36,930 nucleotides of DNA from Planctomycetota bacterium (GTDB taxonomy: Bacteria; Planctomycetota; GCA-002687715; DRQF01), in the NCBI GenBank assembly GCA_020639295.1, contig JACKGY010000019.1:1-36930 (forward strand), given 5' to 3'. The notes below the pieces were generated by a model that did no database searches, was not told the origin of the DNA, and saw only the letters and a program-made list of their open reading frames with translations. Position numbers and translations under genes: made by a program. Positions 1-9,200 of the stretch are shown in pieces (the stretch's first letter is position 1; each line of letters opens with the position of its first letter).

Positions 1-1
1 G

Positions 2-466
2 TTCCTCCCGATCCTGGTCCTCATGCTCGTCGGGCTCGGGACCCATGCCCTCCTGTCCTATGTCGGCGATGGTTTCAGCGCCCCGCGCAGCAACCCCTGG
101 TACATCGCGGTGGTATTCCCGGCCACCGCCCTGCTCATCCACGGTGGCACGGCCTGGCTGCCGAGGCGGTTGCACCTGTCCCTCGGCGTCCTGGCCGCCG
201 TCTTCCTGTTCGCGGCCGAGGTCTGGGGGCACGCCTGGGTCATCACCCGGGTGAGCTGTGCCGGGGCCGATCCGCAGACCACCTGGAGGCGCCTCGCCCG
301 GCTCACGCCCGATTTCCTGGGCCCCGGACTCGCGGCCCCGCTGCTCGGCCTGGCGGTCGTCCTGTTCGCGCTCGTCCTGGGCCGAGCCCTGGCGGCGGCC
401 GGACTCGCGGTCGCCCCGGATGTGCCCGCCCCGGGGACGATTCCGGGTCGGCCGGCGGCCTCCTGA
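2..466 (+). CDS. C-terminal fragment of an integral membrane protein
   Basis: The reading frame is open from the window edge, so the N-terminus is missing. About 154 codons are present. Four hydrophobic stretches are visible: at the very start, around the WYIAVVFPATALL segment, around LGVLAAVFLFAAEVWG, and a last one ending in LVLGRALAAAGL. A short Pro/Ala-rich tail follows. This looks like the terminal helices of a multi-pass inner-membrane protein, for example a glycosyltransferase of the dolichol-phosphate-mannose type, but no catalytic motif lies in the fragment and no family can be named. The next gene starts 136 bases downstream on the same strand. Confidence 0.65.
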   Translation, partial: FLPILVLMLVGLGTHALLSYVGDGFSAPRSNPWYIAVVFPATALLIHGGTAWLPRRLHLSLGVLAAVFLFAAEVWGHAWVITRVSCAGADPQTTWRRLARLTPDFLGPGLAAPLLGLAVVLFALVLGRALAAAGLAVAPDVPAPGTIPGRPAAS

Positions 467-602
467 GCCGGAGCGATCGAAGGATCGATTGCAGGGCTCG
501 GTCCCGGGGCTTAGCATCGTCGGATCGCGCCTTGGTGTCCGTCGCGTCGGGCAACGGCCGAGCTGCGCCCTGGAGTTGCCGCCTCCGCGCCGGAGGGAGC
601 CG

Positions 603-1604
603 ATGACCGACCCGAAGAGCTGCCGCGACTGCGGCTCCCTGACCGTGAGTTCCGGCAGGGAGCAGCTCTGCTTCAGCTGCCAGATCAAGCGCTCCACCGC
701 GCAGCGCGAGGCCGGTGAGGACTTCTTCTTCGACGAGGAAGACCCCAGGACGGTCCATGACGGGCTCGAGGAGCGCCTCGCCACCGCGCTCGAGTCGATC
801 GAGATCGAGCGAGAGCTCGGACGGGGCGGCATGGGCATCGTCTTCCGTGGCCTGCAGACGCGCCTCGGCCGGCGGGTCGCGGTCAAGGTGCTCCCGCCCC
901 ACCCCGACCAGGACGTCGGCTTCGCCGAGCGCTTCCTCCAGGAAGCGCGGGCGATGGCCCGGCTGACGCACCCGAACATCGTGACGATCCACGATTTCGG
1001 CCAGACCGCCTGCGGCCTCCACTACATCGTCATGGAGTACGTCGACGGCCGACCGCTCTCGGCGCTCCTGGCCGAAGGGGCCCTGACGCCGACCCGATTC
1101 CTCGACGTCATCGCCCAGGTCTCGGACGCGCTCGCCTATGCCCACGGGCAGAACGTCGTCCACCGCGACATGAAGCCGGAGAACATCCTGGTGGACGGTC
1201 GCGACGTCGCCAAGATCGCCGACTTCGGCATCGCCAAGCTCGAAGGCGAACGCCACGTCGCGCGCCTCACGAAGACCCACCAGATCCTCGGCACGCCCCT
1301 CTACATGGCTCCCGAGCAGGCCCAGGCGGCGGCCACGGTCGACCACCGCGCCGACCTCTACGCGATCGGCGTCATGCTCTACGAAGGCCTGACCGGCAAG
1401 TTCCCGGGCCGGAGCATCGAGGCCCCGACCCGGGCGGCCCAGGTCGATCGCAAGGTCGACCCCCTGGTGCTGGGACTCCTCGAACGCGATCCCACCCGCC
1501 GCAGCGGTTCGGCCATCGAGGTCGCGCATCGTTGCCGCGACCTCGCCCGCAACTGGAAGCCTCAGCGCCGCGGCGGATTCCTCGGCCGCATGTTCGGCTC
1601 CTGA
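603..1604 (+). CDS. Ser/Thr protein kinase with N-terminal zinc ribbon
   Basis: A 333-residue cytosolic Hanks-type kinase. The N-terminus carries two CxxC pairs (C7/C10 and C23/C26), a probable treble-clef or ribbon zinc site. An acidic linker (about 39-57) leads to the kinase domain at about 66-320. Visible motifs are the glycine loop GRGGMG (73-78), the ATP lysine in VAVK (K95), the catalytic loop HRDMKPEN (187-194, D189), DFG (207-209) and APE (236-238), so it should be active. There is no membrane helix, unlike most PknB-type kinases. The ATG at 603 has a GGAGGGAG Shine-Dalgarno sequence just upstream; the frame is open further upstream, but that part lacks family resemblance. Its substrate is unknown. 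It converges with the hcp gene. Confidence 0.93.
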   Translation: MTDPKSCRDCGSLTVSSGREQLCFSCQIKRSTAQREAGEDFFFDEEDPRTVHDGLEERLATALESIEIERELGRGGMGIVFRGLQTRLGRRVAVKVLPPHPDQDVGFAERFLQEARAMARLTHPNIVTIHDFGQTACGLHYIVMEYVDGRPLSALLAEGALTPTRFLDVIAQVSDALAYAHGQNVVHRDMKPENILVDGRDVAKIADFGIAKLEGERHVARLTKTHQILGTPLYMAPEQAQAAATVDHRADLYAIGVMLYEGLTGKFPGRSIEAPTRAAQVDRKVDPLVLGLLERDPTRRSGSAIEVAHRCRDLARNWKPQRRGGFLGRMFGS

Positions 1605-1647
1605 GCCCTCACGCCCTCGACGCTGCTGCCACAGCGGCGCCGTCGAC

Positions 1648-1675
1648 GGCTCCGGGGCCGGTACGCCCCGGAGCC
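1648..1675. terminator. GC hairpin between converging kinase and hcp genes
   Basis: There is a perfect 11-bp stem (GGCTCCGGGGC pairing with GCCCCGGAGCC) around a 6-base loop, in the 84-base gap between two genes that end toward each other. It lacks a clear T-tract on either strand. A role as a bidirectional terminator or transcript end protector is inferred from position. Confidence 0.5.
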
Positions 1676-1688
1676 CGCCACGACGGCT

Positions 1689-3014
1689 TCAGCGAGCGAG
1701 GGCCAGGGCGAGATCGGCCCTGGCGTCGTTGCCGACGATGTCCAGGTCGAACTTCTCCTTGAGCACGGCCATGACGTTGGGCGTGATCCAGGCCGGAGCC
1801 TTGGGACCGATGCGGATGCCCTTCACGCCCAGCGAGAGGAGCGAGAGCAGGACGGCCACGGCCTTCTGCTCGAACCAGCTCAGCACGATCGTGAGCGGCA
1901 GGTCGTTGACGCCGCACTCGAAGGCCTGGGCGAGTTTCGCCGCCACGTTGATCGCGCCGTAGGAGTCGTTGCACTGCCCCATGTCCATCAGGCGCGGCAG
2001 GCCGAGGTGCTCGCCGTAGTCGTGGCCATTGATGCGGTACTTGCCACAGCCGACGGTGAGGATGAAGGAGTCCTTGGCGGTCGCCTGGGCATAGTCGCTG
2101 AAGTAGTTGCGACCCGGCTCGGCGCCGTCGCAGCCCCCGATGACGAAGAAGCGGCTGATCTGGCCGGCCTTCACCGCCGCGACCAGATCGCCGGCCTTGT
2201 CGAGGATCACGCTGTGATGGAAGCCGATCGTGCTCTCCTTCTCGAAGTGCTCGACGCAGGGCTCGCAGGCGCGGGCGCAGGCGATCAGCGGGGCGAAGTC
2301 GTCGTCGTCGATCCTGGTGCCGCCGGGAACCGCGGTGACGCGGGTGTGGAAGACGCGGCCCTTGTAGCTCTCCTTGGGCAGGAGGATGCAGTTGGTCGTG
2401 GCGAGGACCGGTCCGGGGAAGGCGGCGAATTCCGTCTTCTGCTTCTGCCAGGGCCCACCATAGTGACCGGCGAGGTTCGGATGATCGCCGAGCTTCGGAT
2501 ACATGTGCGCCGGCAGCATCTCGCCATGGGTGTAGACCATGACGTCGGTGCCCTCGACTTGCTTCAGGAGGTGGTTCAGGTCGACCATGTCGTGTCCGGT
2601 GACCAGGATGCCGGGGCCCGCGAGCGTGCCGTGACGCACCTTGGTGGGCCGCGGCTTGCCGAAGGTCTCGACGTGGCCCTCGTCCAGGAGACGCATCGCC
2701 TCCAGGTTGACGGTGCCGCACTCGAGCACGAGACCGAGCAGGCTCTCGAGGTCGAAGTTGACGTTGGTGACCGTGCTGAACAGCGCCTCCTCGATGAACT
2801 CGTTGACGCGCTCGCTGGTCTTGCCGAGTCGCCGGGCGTGATGGGCGTAGGAGGCGAGGCCCTTCACGCCGTAGATCAGGGTCTCCTGGAGCGACTGGAC
2901 GTCGGCATCCTTGCCGCAGACTCCCGGGAGGGCGCCGATCGCGCAGCCGATTCCGTTGGCCGTCTGCTCGCACTGGTCGCAGAGCAGGTGCTCGTTCACA
3001 TGACTGGAGTTCAT
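1689..3014 (-). CDS. hcp: Hybrid-cluster protein (hydroxylamine/NO reductase), short form
   Basis: A 441-residue Hcp. In characterised members this cytosolic iron-sulfur protein reduces NO or hydroxylamine and protects against nitrosative stress. The N-terminal cluster cysteines are C12, C15, C24 and C33. All expected hybrid-cluster ligands can be matched by motif: H141 (TGHDMVDL), E165 (THGEML), C209 (TTNC), C295 (GGCDGA), C323 (VGCGK), C348 (GQCND), E382 and K384 (WFEQKA). Typical Hcp is about 540-550 residues. Here the chain passes from the first helical bundle almost directly to the TGHD region, so about 100 residues of a second bundle appear absent, like the short class III proteins. The ATG is preceded by GGAG at 8 bases. 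No hcr reductase partner is adjacent. It is divergent from a Crp/Fnr regulator with an FNR-type box between them. Confidence 0.95.
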   Translation of the reverse strand: MNSSHVNEHLLCDQCEQTANGIGCAIGALPGVCGKDADVQSLQETLIYGVKGLASYAHHARRLGKTSERVNEFIEEALFSTVTNVNFDLESLLGLVLECGTVNLEAMRLLDEGHVETFGKPRPTKVRHGTLAGPGILVTGHDMVDLNHLLKQVEGTDVMVYTHGEMLPAHMYPKLGDHPNLAGHYGGPWQKQKTEFAAFPGPVLATTNCILLPKESYKGRVFHTRVTAVPGGTRIDDDDFAPLIACARACEPCVEHFEKESTIGFHHSVILDKAGDLVAAVKAGQISRFFVIGGCDGAEPGRNYFSDYAQATAKDSFILTVGCGKYRINGHDYGEHLGLPRLMDMGQCNDSYGAINVAAKLAQAFECGVNDLPLTIVLSWFEQKAVAVLLSLLSLGVKGIRIGPKAPAWITPNVMAVLKEKFDLDIVGNDARADLALALAR

Positions 3015-3104
3015 GACCGCATCTCCATAGCGTGTCGTCGTTCGTTCCGGAGCCCTCCATCGGGCTCACGGTGACGATCATCGCGGGGCGGGAACCAAGT
3101 CGCC

Positions 3105-3118
3105 TTGATCTGGATCAA
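3105..3118. promoter_or_regulatory. FNR/DNR-type operator between hcp and its regulator
   Basis: The sequence TTGATCTGGATCAA is a perfect TTGAT-N4-ATCAA palindrome, the consensus for FNR-type members of the Crp/Fnr family. It lies 90 bases upstream of hcp and 49 bases upstream of the regulator gene, in the divergent intergenic region. If it acts at a class II position (-41.5), the transcript starts would be near 3070 (hcp) and 3153 (regulator). TCGAAT at 3143-3148 could serve as the -10 box on the regulator side. Confidence 0.8.
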
Positions 3119-3167
3119 GCCGGGCGGGTTTTTCGCGCCCGTCTCGAATCGAGCCGGCACGAGCAGC

Positions 3168-3845
3168 ATGAAGAAACGCAGCGCCTCCGAGGTCCTCGAC
3201 TCCTGTGACCTCTTCAGCGGCCTCGACGACGTCCAGCACGAACGACTGGTCGCGATCAGCGAGGAACACGTCTTCGAACCGGGCGAGCTGATCTTCCGCC
3301 AGGGCACGCCCTGCCCCGGCCTCTTCGTGGTCGACGCCGGCCTGGTGCGCCTCTACCGCCTGGCCCCGAGCGGCCAGGAGCACGTGCTGCACCTCTGCGG
3401 CCCCGATCAGACCTTCGCCGAGGTCGCCGCCATCGGCGCCTTCGCGGTGCCGGCCAATGCCGTCTCGGTGACGGCCTCGAACTGCGTCCTGCTGCCCGCC
3501 GACCGGCTCCAGGCCGAGCTGGCCGGCAGCCACGCCCTCTGCCGCCAGCTGCTCACCGGCATGGCCTTCTGGGTGCGACATCTCGTCGTCCTGCTCGAGG
3601 ACGTCACCCTGAGGGACGCCGCCGGCCGCGTGGCCCGCCTGCTCTCGGACCTGCCCATCGGCCCGGAGGGGACGATCGAGCTGCCCTCCACCAAGCGCGA
3701 TCTCGCCAGCCACCTCAACCTGAGCTCGGAGACCTTCTCCCGCATCCTGCGCCGCCTGGGCGAGCGCGGCCTGATCGAGCTCGGCAGCGACCGTTCGCTG
3801 CGCCTCATCGACCGGGGCCGACTCGAGGACCTCGCCGGCCGCTGA
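3168..3845 (+). CDS. Crp/Fnr-family transcription regulator, HcpR/DNR-like
   Basis: A 225-residue regulator with a cyclic-nucleotide-binding-like beta barrel (about 14-125), a dimerisation helix (about 128-160) and a C-terminal winged helix (about 165-215). The recognition helix contains E188-T-F-S191-R192, the ExxSR signature of FNR-type proteins that read TTGAT half sites, which matches the palindrome upstream. There is no N-terminal Cys cluster as in oxygen-sensing FNR, so a heme- or NO-responsive DNR/HcpR-like sensor is more likely; this is inference. I chose the ATG at 3168 (MKKRSASEV). The frame opens earlier with a TTG at 3105, but that TTG is the first base of the operator, so it is unlikely to be a start. 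It probably controls hcp and itself. It ends 12 bases from the converging kelch gene. Confidence 0.93.
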   Translation: MKKRSASEVLDSCDLFSGLDDVQHERLVAISEEHVFEPGELIFRQGTPCPGLFVVDAGLVRLYRLAPSGQEHVLHLCGPDQTFAEVAAIGAFAVPANAVSVTASNCVLLPADRLQAELAGSHALCRQLLTGMAFWVRHLVVLLEDVTLRDAAGRVARLLSDLPIGPEGTIELPSTKRDLASHLNLSSETFSRILRRLGERGLIELGSDRSLRLIDRGRLEDLAGR

Positions 3846-3857
3846 CGCGGCCGCGGG

Positions 3858-4985
3858 TCAGTTCTCGAGCGGGACGGCCACCAAGGCCATCCTCGGCCCG
3901 GGCAAGGTCGACGGCAGATCGACGAAGACGTTCTGGTCCGCGTCCCAGAACTCGGCGCCGTCGTGGACGGTGCCGTTGTCCGAACCGCCGATCATGAGCA
4001 CGTCGCCATTGGGCAGGCGCAGGGCCGCGTGCGCGCCCCGATTCCGGTTCATGTCGGGGCCGGCGCTGAAGAGGTCGGTCGCGGGATCGAAGAAGTCGGT
4101 CGCCGCGGTCTCGAACAGATTGCCCTGACCGCCGGCGATCAAGACCCGACCATCGGCCAGCAGCGTCACGGTCGGGAAGTTCCCATGCGGGCTGGACATC
4201 GGCCCCAGGTTGCTGAAGGCATTGGCGACCGGATCGAAGATGGTTGCGGTCGTGCTGGTACTGCCGGCCAGAAGCACGCGTCCGTCGCCGAGCTTCACCG
4301 CAGCGCGCTGGACGCTCGGTGATCCCGCCAGAGCCGTGAACACCTGGGTGACCGGATCGTAGGTTTCGGCGTCGGCGCCGGCGCCGAACAGTCCACCCAC
4401 GACGAGCACGCGGCCGTCATCGAGCAGCACGGCGCTGTGGAAGCCACGCGTCGCCGTCATGTCCCCGACCGGGCTGAAGTCATGGGTCGTCGGGTCGAAG
4501 ACCTCGGCGCTCGCCAGGGCCTGATTGGCGGCATCGAAACCGCCCAGCACCAGCACCCGGCCATCGGCGAGTCGCACCATGGCGTGATTCCGCCGGGCGG
4601 CGACCATCGGTCCGACCGTCGTCCAGGTATCGAGACCGCCGTCGTAGAGATAGGCCTCGGCGCCGGGAACGTTGCCGGTCCTGAAGCCCCCGGCGACGAG
4701 TGCCCGGCGCCCGGGCAGGGCGACCATCGCGGCGTCGTCGAGGATGCCACCGGGCAGGGGCGCCAGCGCCGCCAGCTGGTAGGGCGGCGCCAGGGTGGAC
4801 TCGGTCGCCGATGGCGTGCGGTAGACGCCGGTCGCTTCGTCGCCGCTGGCCGATCCCGAGGAGTTGGCGACACCCCCGACGATCACGCCATCAGGCTCGT
4901 CCCCGGCTCCCATCATCGGCTCGTCCGACGAGCCACCTCCGCAGCCGACCAGGAACAGGGCCAGAAGCAGCCAGATCCAGCGCAT
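3858..4985 (-). CDS. Kelch-repeat lipoprotein
   Basis: A 375-residue exported lipoprotein. The signal sequence MRWIWLLLALFLVGC has a lipobox LVGC, with C15 as the lipidated residue, followed by a Gly/Ser/Asp-rich tether to about residue 70. Six kelch-type units then follow, each with the pattern DGRVLVxGG (GGF, GGF, GGL, AGS, GGQ, GGS) followed by an AExFDPxT strand, consistent with one six-bladed beta propeller. Kelch propellers usually bind proteins or glycans; no catalytic residues of galactose oxidase are evident. GGAG lies 8 bases before the ATG. It stands alone on its strand, with about 300 bases of empty DNA upstream. Confidence 0.9.
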   Translation of the reverse strand: MRWIWLLLALFLVGCGGGSSDEPMMGAGDEPDGVIVGGVANSSGSASGDEATGVYRTPSATESTLAPPYQLAALAPLPGGILDDAAMVALPGRRALVAGGFRTGNVPGAEAYLYDGGLDTWTTVGPMVAARRNHAMVRLADGRVLVLGGFDAANQALASAEVFDPTTHDFSPVGDMTATRGFHSAVLLDDGRVLVVGGLFGAGADAETYDPVTQVFTALAGSPSVQRAAVKLGDGRVLLAGSTSTTATIFDPVANAFSNLGPMSSPHGNFPTVTLLADGRVLIAGGQGNLFETAATDFFDPATDLFSAGPDMNRNRGAHAALRLPNGDVLMIGGSDNGTVHDGAEFWDADQNVFVDLPSTLPGPRMALVAVPLEN

Positions 4986-5289
4986 GGCACGATCTCCAAA
5001 GCCGGGAGTCTAGTGCAGGCCGTCGGCCGGGGCTACGCTGCAGTCCACTGGATCATCGAGAAGCGGCGCGCCACCTGGGCTCGACGAAGGTCGGCGGTCG
5101 TCATGACCACGCGTCGTCGCGCGGAGCAGGGAACCCGCCCGGCCCGGCGCGGAGCCCGAAGATCCGGCCGGGAAAGGGGCTAGGTCGGCCGCCGATCGGG
5201 ACCTGGCGCGCGTCCTCGGGCCGCGCCCGCTCGGCGGGGCTCCCGACCCGACCTCCGGGAACTTCGCCCTGGCCGCGCTCGGTGCCGGA
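4986..5289. other. Intergenic region, no gene seen
   Basis: This is 304 bases between the start of the kelch lipoprotein and the end of the metallophosphoesterase, both on the minus strand. The open frames crossing it are Arg/Pro/Gly-rich shadows with no ribosome-binding site. It presumably holds the kelch promoter, but I could not identify convincing boxes. No clear terminator for the phosphoesterase was found. Confidence 0.5.
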
Positions 5290-6231
5290 TCAGCGCTCGG
5301 GAAAGCGAGCCTTGCCGATGTGGCTGCCCTGGTCGAGCCGCTGGCAGTCGATCTCGATCCCCTCGTCGTCGACGTCGATCAGGAGGTAGCTGCCGACGTG
5401 CGGATGCTCGCCCATGCCGGAGGCGAGGAGATGGACCTTCGGCGCGGCCTCGCCGCGCCATTCGACGACCTTGGCGCCGGCGGCGACGTCACCCGCGATC
5501 ACGAAGACCTCGGCGCCGGACTTCTCGAGGAGCGGGAGGATCACCTGATCGAAGTTGCCCTTGTCGGCGTAGCCGGCGCTGACCGAGTTGACCAGGCCCT
5601 TCACCGCGGGGTCGGCGGCCTTCTCGGCGTCGACCCAGACCAGGTGATGCACGAAGACGAAGAGCGCCCGCGGCTTGGCGGCACAGAGCTGCTTCAGCGC
5701 CTCGAGGTCGTCGCCGTCGATGTTGCCCCGGTAGCGCTGCGTGTCGCAGCAGAGGAAGGCATCGCGACCGAGCCTCCAGGCCTTGCCGCGCGCGCCGTAG
5801 CGCTTGAGGATGACGTCGCGATCCTGACCGGCATAGCCACCGTCGTGGTTGCCCGGGGCGAGATAGACCGGCTTGCCGAAGCGGGCCAGGTCCTCGTCGA
5901 TCAGATTCCAGGACGCGGCATCCGGGCGGAGGACGACGTCACCGGTCAGGATGGCGAAGTCGGGCCGCCGCGCCTCCGGCAGCGCCGCCCAGGCCTCCTC
6001 GAAGGGAGCGAACAGGCCGCTCGAGTGATCGTGGCGCCCGTAGACGTGCCCGGCCACCAGGAAGCGGTAGCGGCCGTCGGCGGCCGCGGCCTTCAGATCG
6101 ACGGCCGGGTCGCCGGCCATCGCCCCTAGGCCGATGACGGTGGCCGGCCGATCCTGCTGCAAATAGAACGTGGTCCCGACGACGCCCGAGAGGACGGCGA
6201 GGAGGCCGAGAATGGCGACGGGACTGGACAT
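5290..6231 (-). CDS. Membrane-anchored calcineurin-like phosphoesterase with degenerate motifs
   Basis: A 313-residue protein with one N-terminal helix (about 4-23) that would anchor it outside the cytoplasmic membrane, then a metallophosphoesterase fold. Recognisable motifs are TGDVV (D98), APGNHD (N128, H129, D130) and the HH pair at 195-196. Motif I, normally DxHxG, reads H62-V-Y64-G, and the last motif, normally GHxH, is replaced by AGDVA (246-250). One metal site may therefore be lost or remodelled. I chose the second ATG (6231), which has GGGAGTAGGGAAG before it; an ATG at 6246 in the same frame would overlap the upstream gene by 10 bases. It is the second gene of an operon with the sulfatase-like protein, suggesting a shared envelope role. 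Confidence 0.85.
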   Translation of the reverse strand: MSSPVAILGLLAVLSGVVGTTFYLQQDRPATVIGLGAMAGDPAVDLKAAAADGRYRFLVAGHVYGRHDHSSGLFAPFEEAWAALPEARRPDFAILTGDVVLRPDAASWNLIDEDLARFGKPVYLAPGNHDGGYAGQDRDVILKRYGARGKAWRLGRDAFLCCDTQRYRGNIDGDDLEALKQLCAAKPRALFVFVHHLVWVDAEKAADPAVKGLVNSVSAGYADKGNFDQVILPLLEKSGAEVFVIAGDVAAGAKVVEWRGEAAPKVHLLASGMGEHPHVGSYLLIDVDDEGIEIDCQRLDQGSHIGKARFPER

Positions 6232-6236
6232 CTTCC

Positions 6237-9200
6237 CTACTCCCACAGGATCGACTTCAGACCGAGGGCCCCGCCCGGGCTGGGACTGACGTCGAGCGGC
6301 TCGCCGCGCGGTTCCGAGAGGCGGATCACCAGGCGGTTGCGCTGCTTCGGGAAGAAGGGCGCGTCGCCGACCTCGGCGGTCACCTTGATCTCGCCCTGCT
6401 CCAGGCGTTCCTCGTGGAGCAGCTTGCCGTTCAGCTCGAGCGCGAAATTCGCCGTGCGCGGCAGGACACCTTCGATCATCAACCGCTTCGGCCGCTCGTC
6501 GGCGCCGCAGAAGCGGAAGGTGCCCTGCGGCGAGCGCAGCCAGATCTTGCCATCCGGACGATCGGCCATGACCCAGTGGCCATCGAGGCGGGCGAAGGCG
6601 TAGACGTCGCCGGCATCGGGCATGCCCTGGGGCCAGCGACTCTCCTCGATCCGCGGGATGACGCCGATCAGGCCCTGGCGCTTCCAGGCGACGGACTCGT
6701 TGGCGCCGCCCAGGGCCTGGATGCCGAAGCGGGTCACCTCCTTCGGTAGATCGAAGCGGAAGGTCTCCTCGGGGGCGCGGATCGGGAATTCCATGGCCTC
6801 GAGGCCTTCGGCCGAGAGGACGATGCGACCGCCGATCGCGTCGTCGCCGAAACGGGCGATGACGTAGGCACGACGCGACTCCTCGTGCTCCTGGAGCTGG
6901 AGCGAGGCGATCTCGACCTCGACGGGCGGGCCGGCGGGGACCTCGACCTCGGCGAGATCCATGAGGTGGCGGCAGTCGTTGACCGGTCGCCCGAGATCAC
7001 GCAGGAAGCCGGCCCCGCGCGGGCCGAGGACCGGGTCGGTGGCGCAGAGGTCGAGCAAGAGCTGCGGTGCGCGCTCGCTCTTCGAGTTCTTGACGTTCTT
7101 GGCCGCGACCGCGCGGAAGCGCTGATCCTCCTCGTAGTCGAGAACCAGCTCGAAGATGCCGACCCGGAAGGGTTGGTCCTTGAAGCGCTCCGAGGCGGCC
7201 AGGCCGTTGGACCGGATCCGCCCGTTGCTCTGGCGGAAGAGGTCGCGGACCCAGGCGTGCCGTTCCTCGGTCTCCTGGAAGTAGCCGTACCAGCACAGGA
7301 AGACCTGTGCCTCGATGCCCACCTCGTTGGCCACGTCGACGAGCCGCTCCCAGGCTTCCTTGCCGGGAATGTGGCAGGCCGCGCAGATGAGGGCCCGCAG
7401 GCGATCCTGGTCGGCATCCTTGGCGTAGCTCAGGAGGAGTTCGTGCACGCTCGGATCGCCGGCGTTGCCGAGAGCGCAGGCCAGCTCGAAGCGGAGATCG
7501 GGATTCTCGGTGGCCGCGAGGCGGGCCTTCAGCGGGCCGAGGTCACCGATCGCGGTGGCATTCGAGGCCAGGGCGCGAACGATGCGCAGTTCGACGTCGT
7601 CGGGGAACTCGCCGAGCTGGGCGATGAGCAGCTCGCCGAGCTCGCTCTTGCCCTGCGCGAAGGCCAGCGCGTTGCAGAGGGCGATGACCTGGGCGTCCTT
7701 GCCGGTATAGGGCTGGAACTCGATCGGCTTCGGGTTGCGCGTGTTGCGCAGGTCGAGCAGGACCTTGACGGCATCGCGCTGCACCAGCTCGTCCGGGTCG
7801 TTGATGAAGCGGTCGAAGGTCTCCAGGGCCCGAACGTCGCCGGCCTCGACGAGCTGGCGCTCGCTGCGGTAGGCCACCGGCAGGGCCGCCGCGTCTCCGG
7901 TCGGTGTCGCGCGCAGCAGGCGATCGTTGCGCCACTCCTTCTCGAGCTCGGTGAGTTCCTGGAGGACCTCCGGCTCGGATTCGGCGACGTCGAAGGCGTG
8001 CAGCGGGTCCTCGTCGACGTGGTAGAGGTTGCCGACGCCGAGGCCGAGGTCGAGCACGAGTTCGTAGCCCTTGTAGACGATCGAACGCGAAGGCGACATG
8101 CCGGGGAACTGCGACAGGGCCGGGCGCTCGACGACGCAGTAGCTGTCGTCCCCGTTCTCGATCCCGAGCGCGAGCGGCAGGAGGCTCGTGGCCTCGTTCT
8201 CCGGCAGGTCGGGCAGGGAGAGGATGTCGCACAAGGTCGCCGGGATGGAGACGTTGCTGACCGGGGCGGCCACGGTCCGCGGCTCCAGGAGACCGGGGGC
8301 ATAAAGCATCAACGGCACGGCCGACTGCACCCAGTTCGGCGGCCCACCGTGCATGAACTGCTTCTTCTCGCCGAAGGCCTCGCCATGGTCCGAGGTGATG
8401 ATCAGGAGCGTGTCCTTGGCCACGCCGCGCTGCTCGAGACCGGCCCAGAGACGCTTCAGTTGGGCATCCACGTGGGCGAGCTCGCCGTCGTAGTTGTCCA
8501 TGGGCTGATGGCCCCAGATGCCCTCGGGACGGGGCTCGTAGGGCGCATGCGGGTTCATGATGTGGGTGAAGGCGAGGAAGGGCCCGCCACCACGGTTGGC
8601 GTCGACGAAGTCCAGGATGTCGTCGGTGGTCTCCTCGGCGTAGGGGTGGTCGCCGAAGACCTGCTGGAAGCCGAGCGTACCGTCGGCCTCGGGCCAGGAA
8701 CGATCACGGACGGTGAAGATCGCATCGGAGAACCAGGCCGCCGTCTTCCAGCCGAAGCTCGCCAGGTGGGTCGACAACAGCGGCGGGTTCTTGCCGTGGA
8801 GGGCATCGATCGTCGACGGCTCGGCACCGGTGAGCAGCGAATGCAGCGAGAGGAAGCTGGCGGTCGCCGGCGACCGGGCCCTGGTGAAGTTGACGCTGCC
8901 CTTGGCCAGCTCGGCCATGAAGGGCGTGGTCAGGCGCTCGTAGCCGGCCATCGTGGTGTGATCGAAACGGACCGCGTCGATCGAGTAGATCAGGACGTTC
9001 CACTTCTTGTCGGCGCCGACCTTGGCCGCGACGGCCTTACGGGCGCGATCGCGCGCCTCGAGGTGACGCTGCGCCCGGGCCGAGAGACCGGCCGGAATCT
9101 GACGGTCTTCGGTGACGACGGTGCGACGATAGGGCACGAGCTGCCAGAGCCGGGACGTGGTCTGCAGCTCCGTGCCGATCAGCCGGCGGGCGCTGGGCGC

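Noticed and set aside
3105..3167. TTG start of the Crp/Fnr gene at 3105
   Set aside because: This start coincides with the first base of the FNR-type palindrome; the extra 21 residues do not fit the family, and the ATG at 3168 does.
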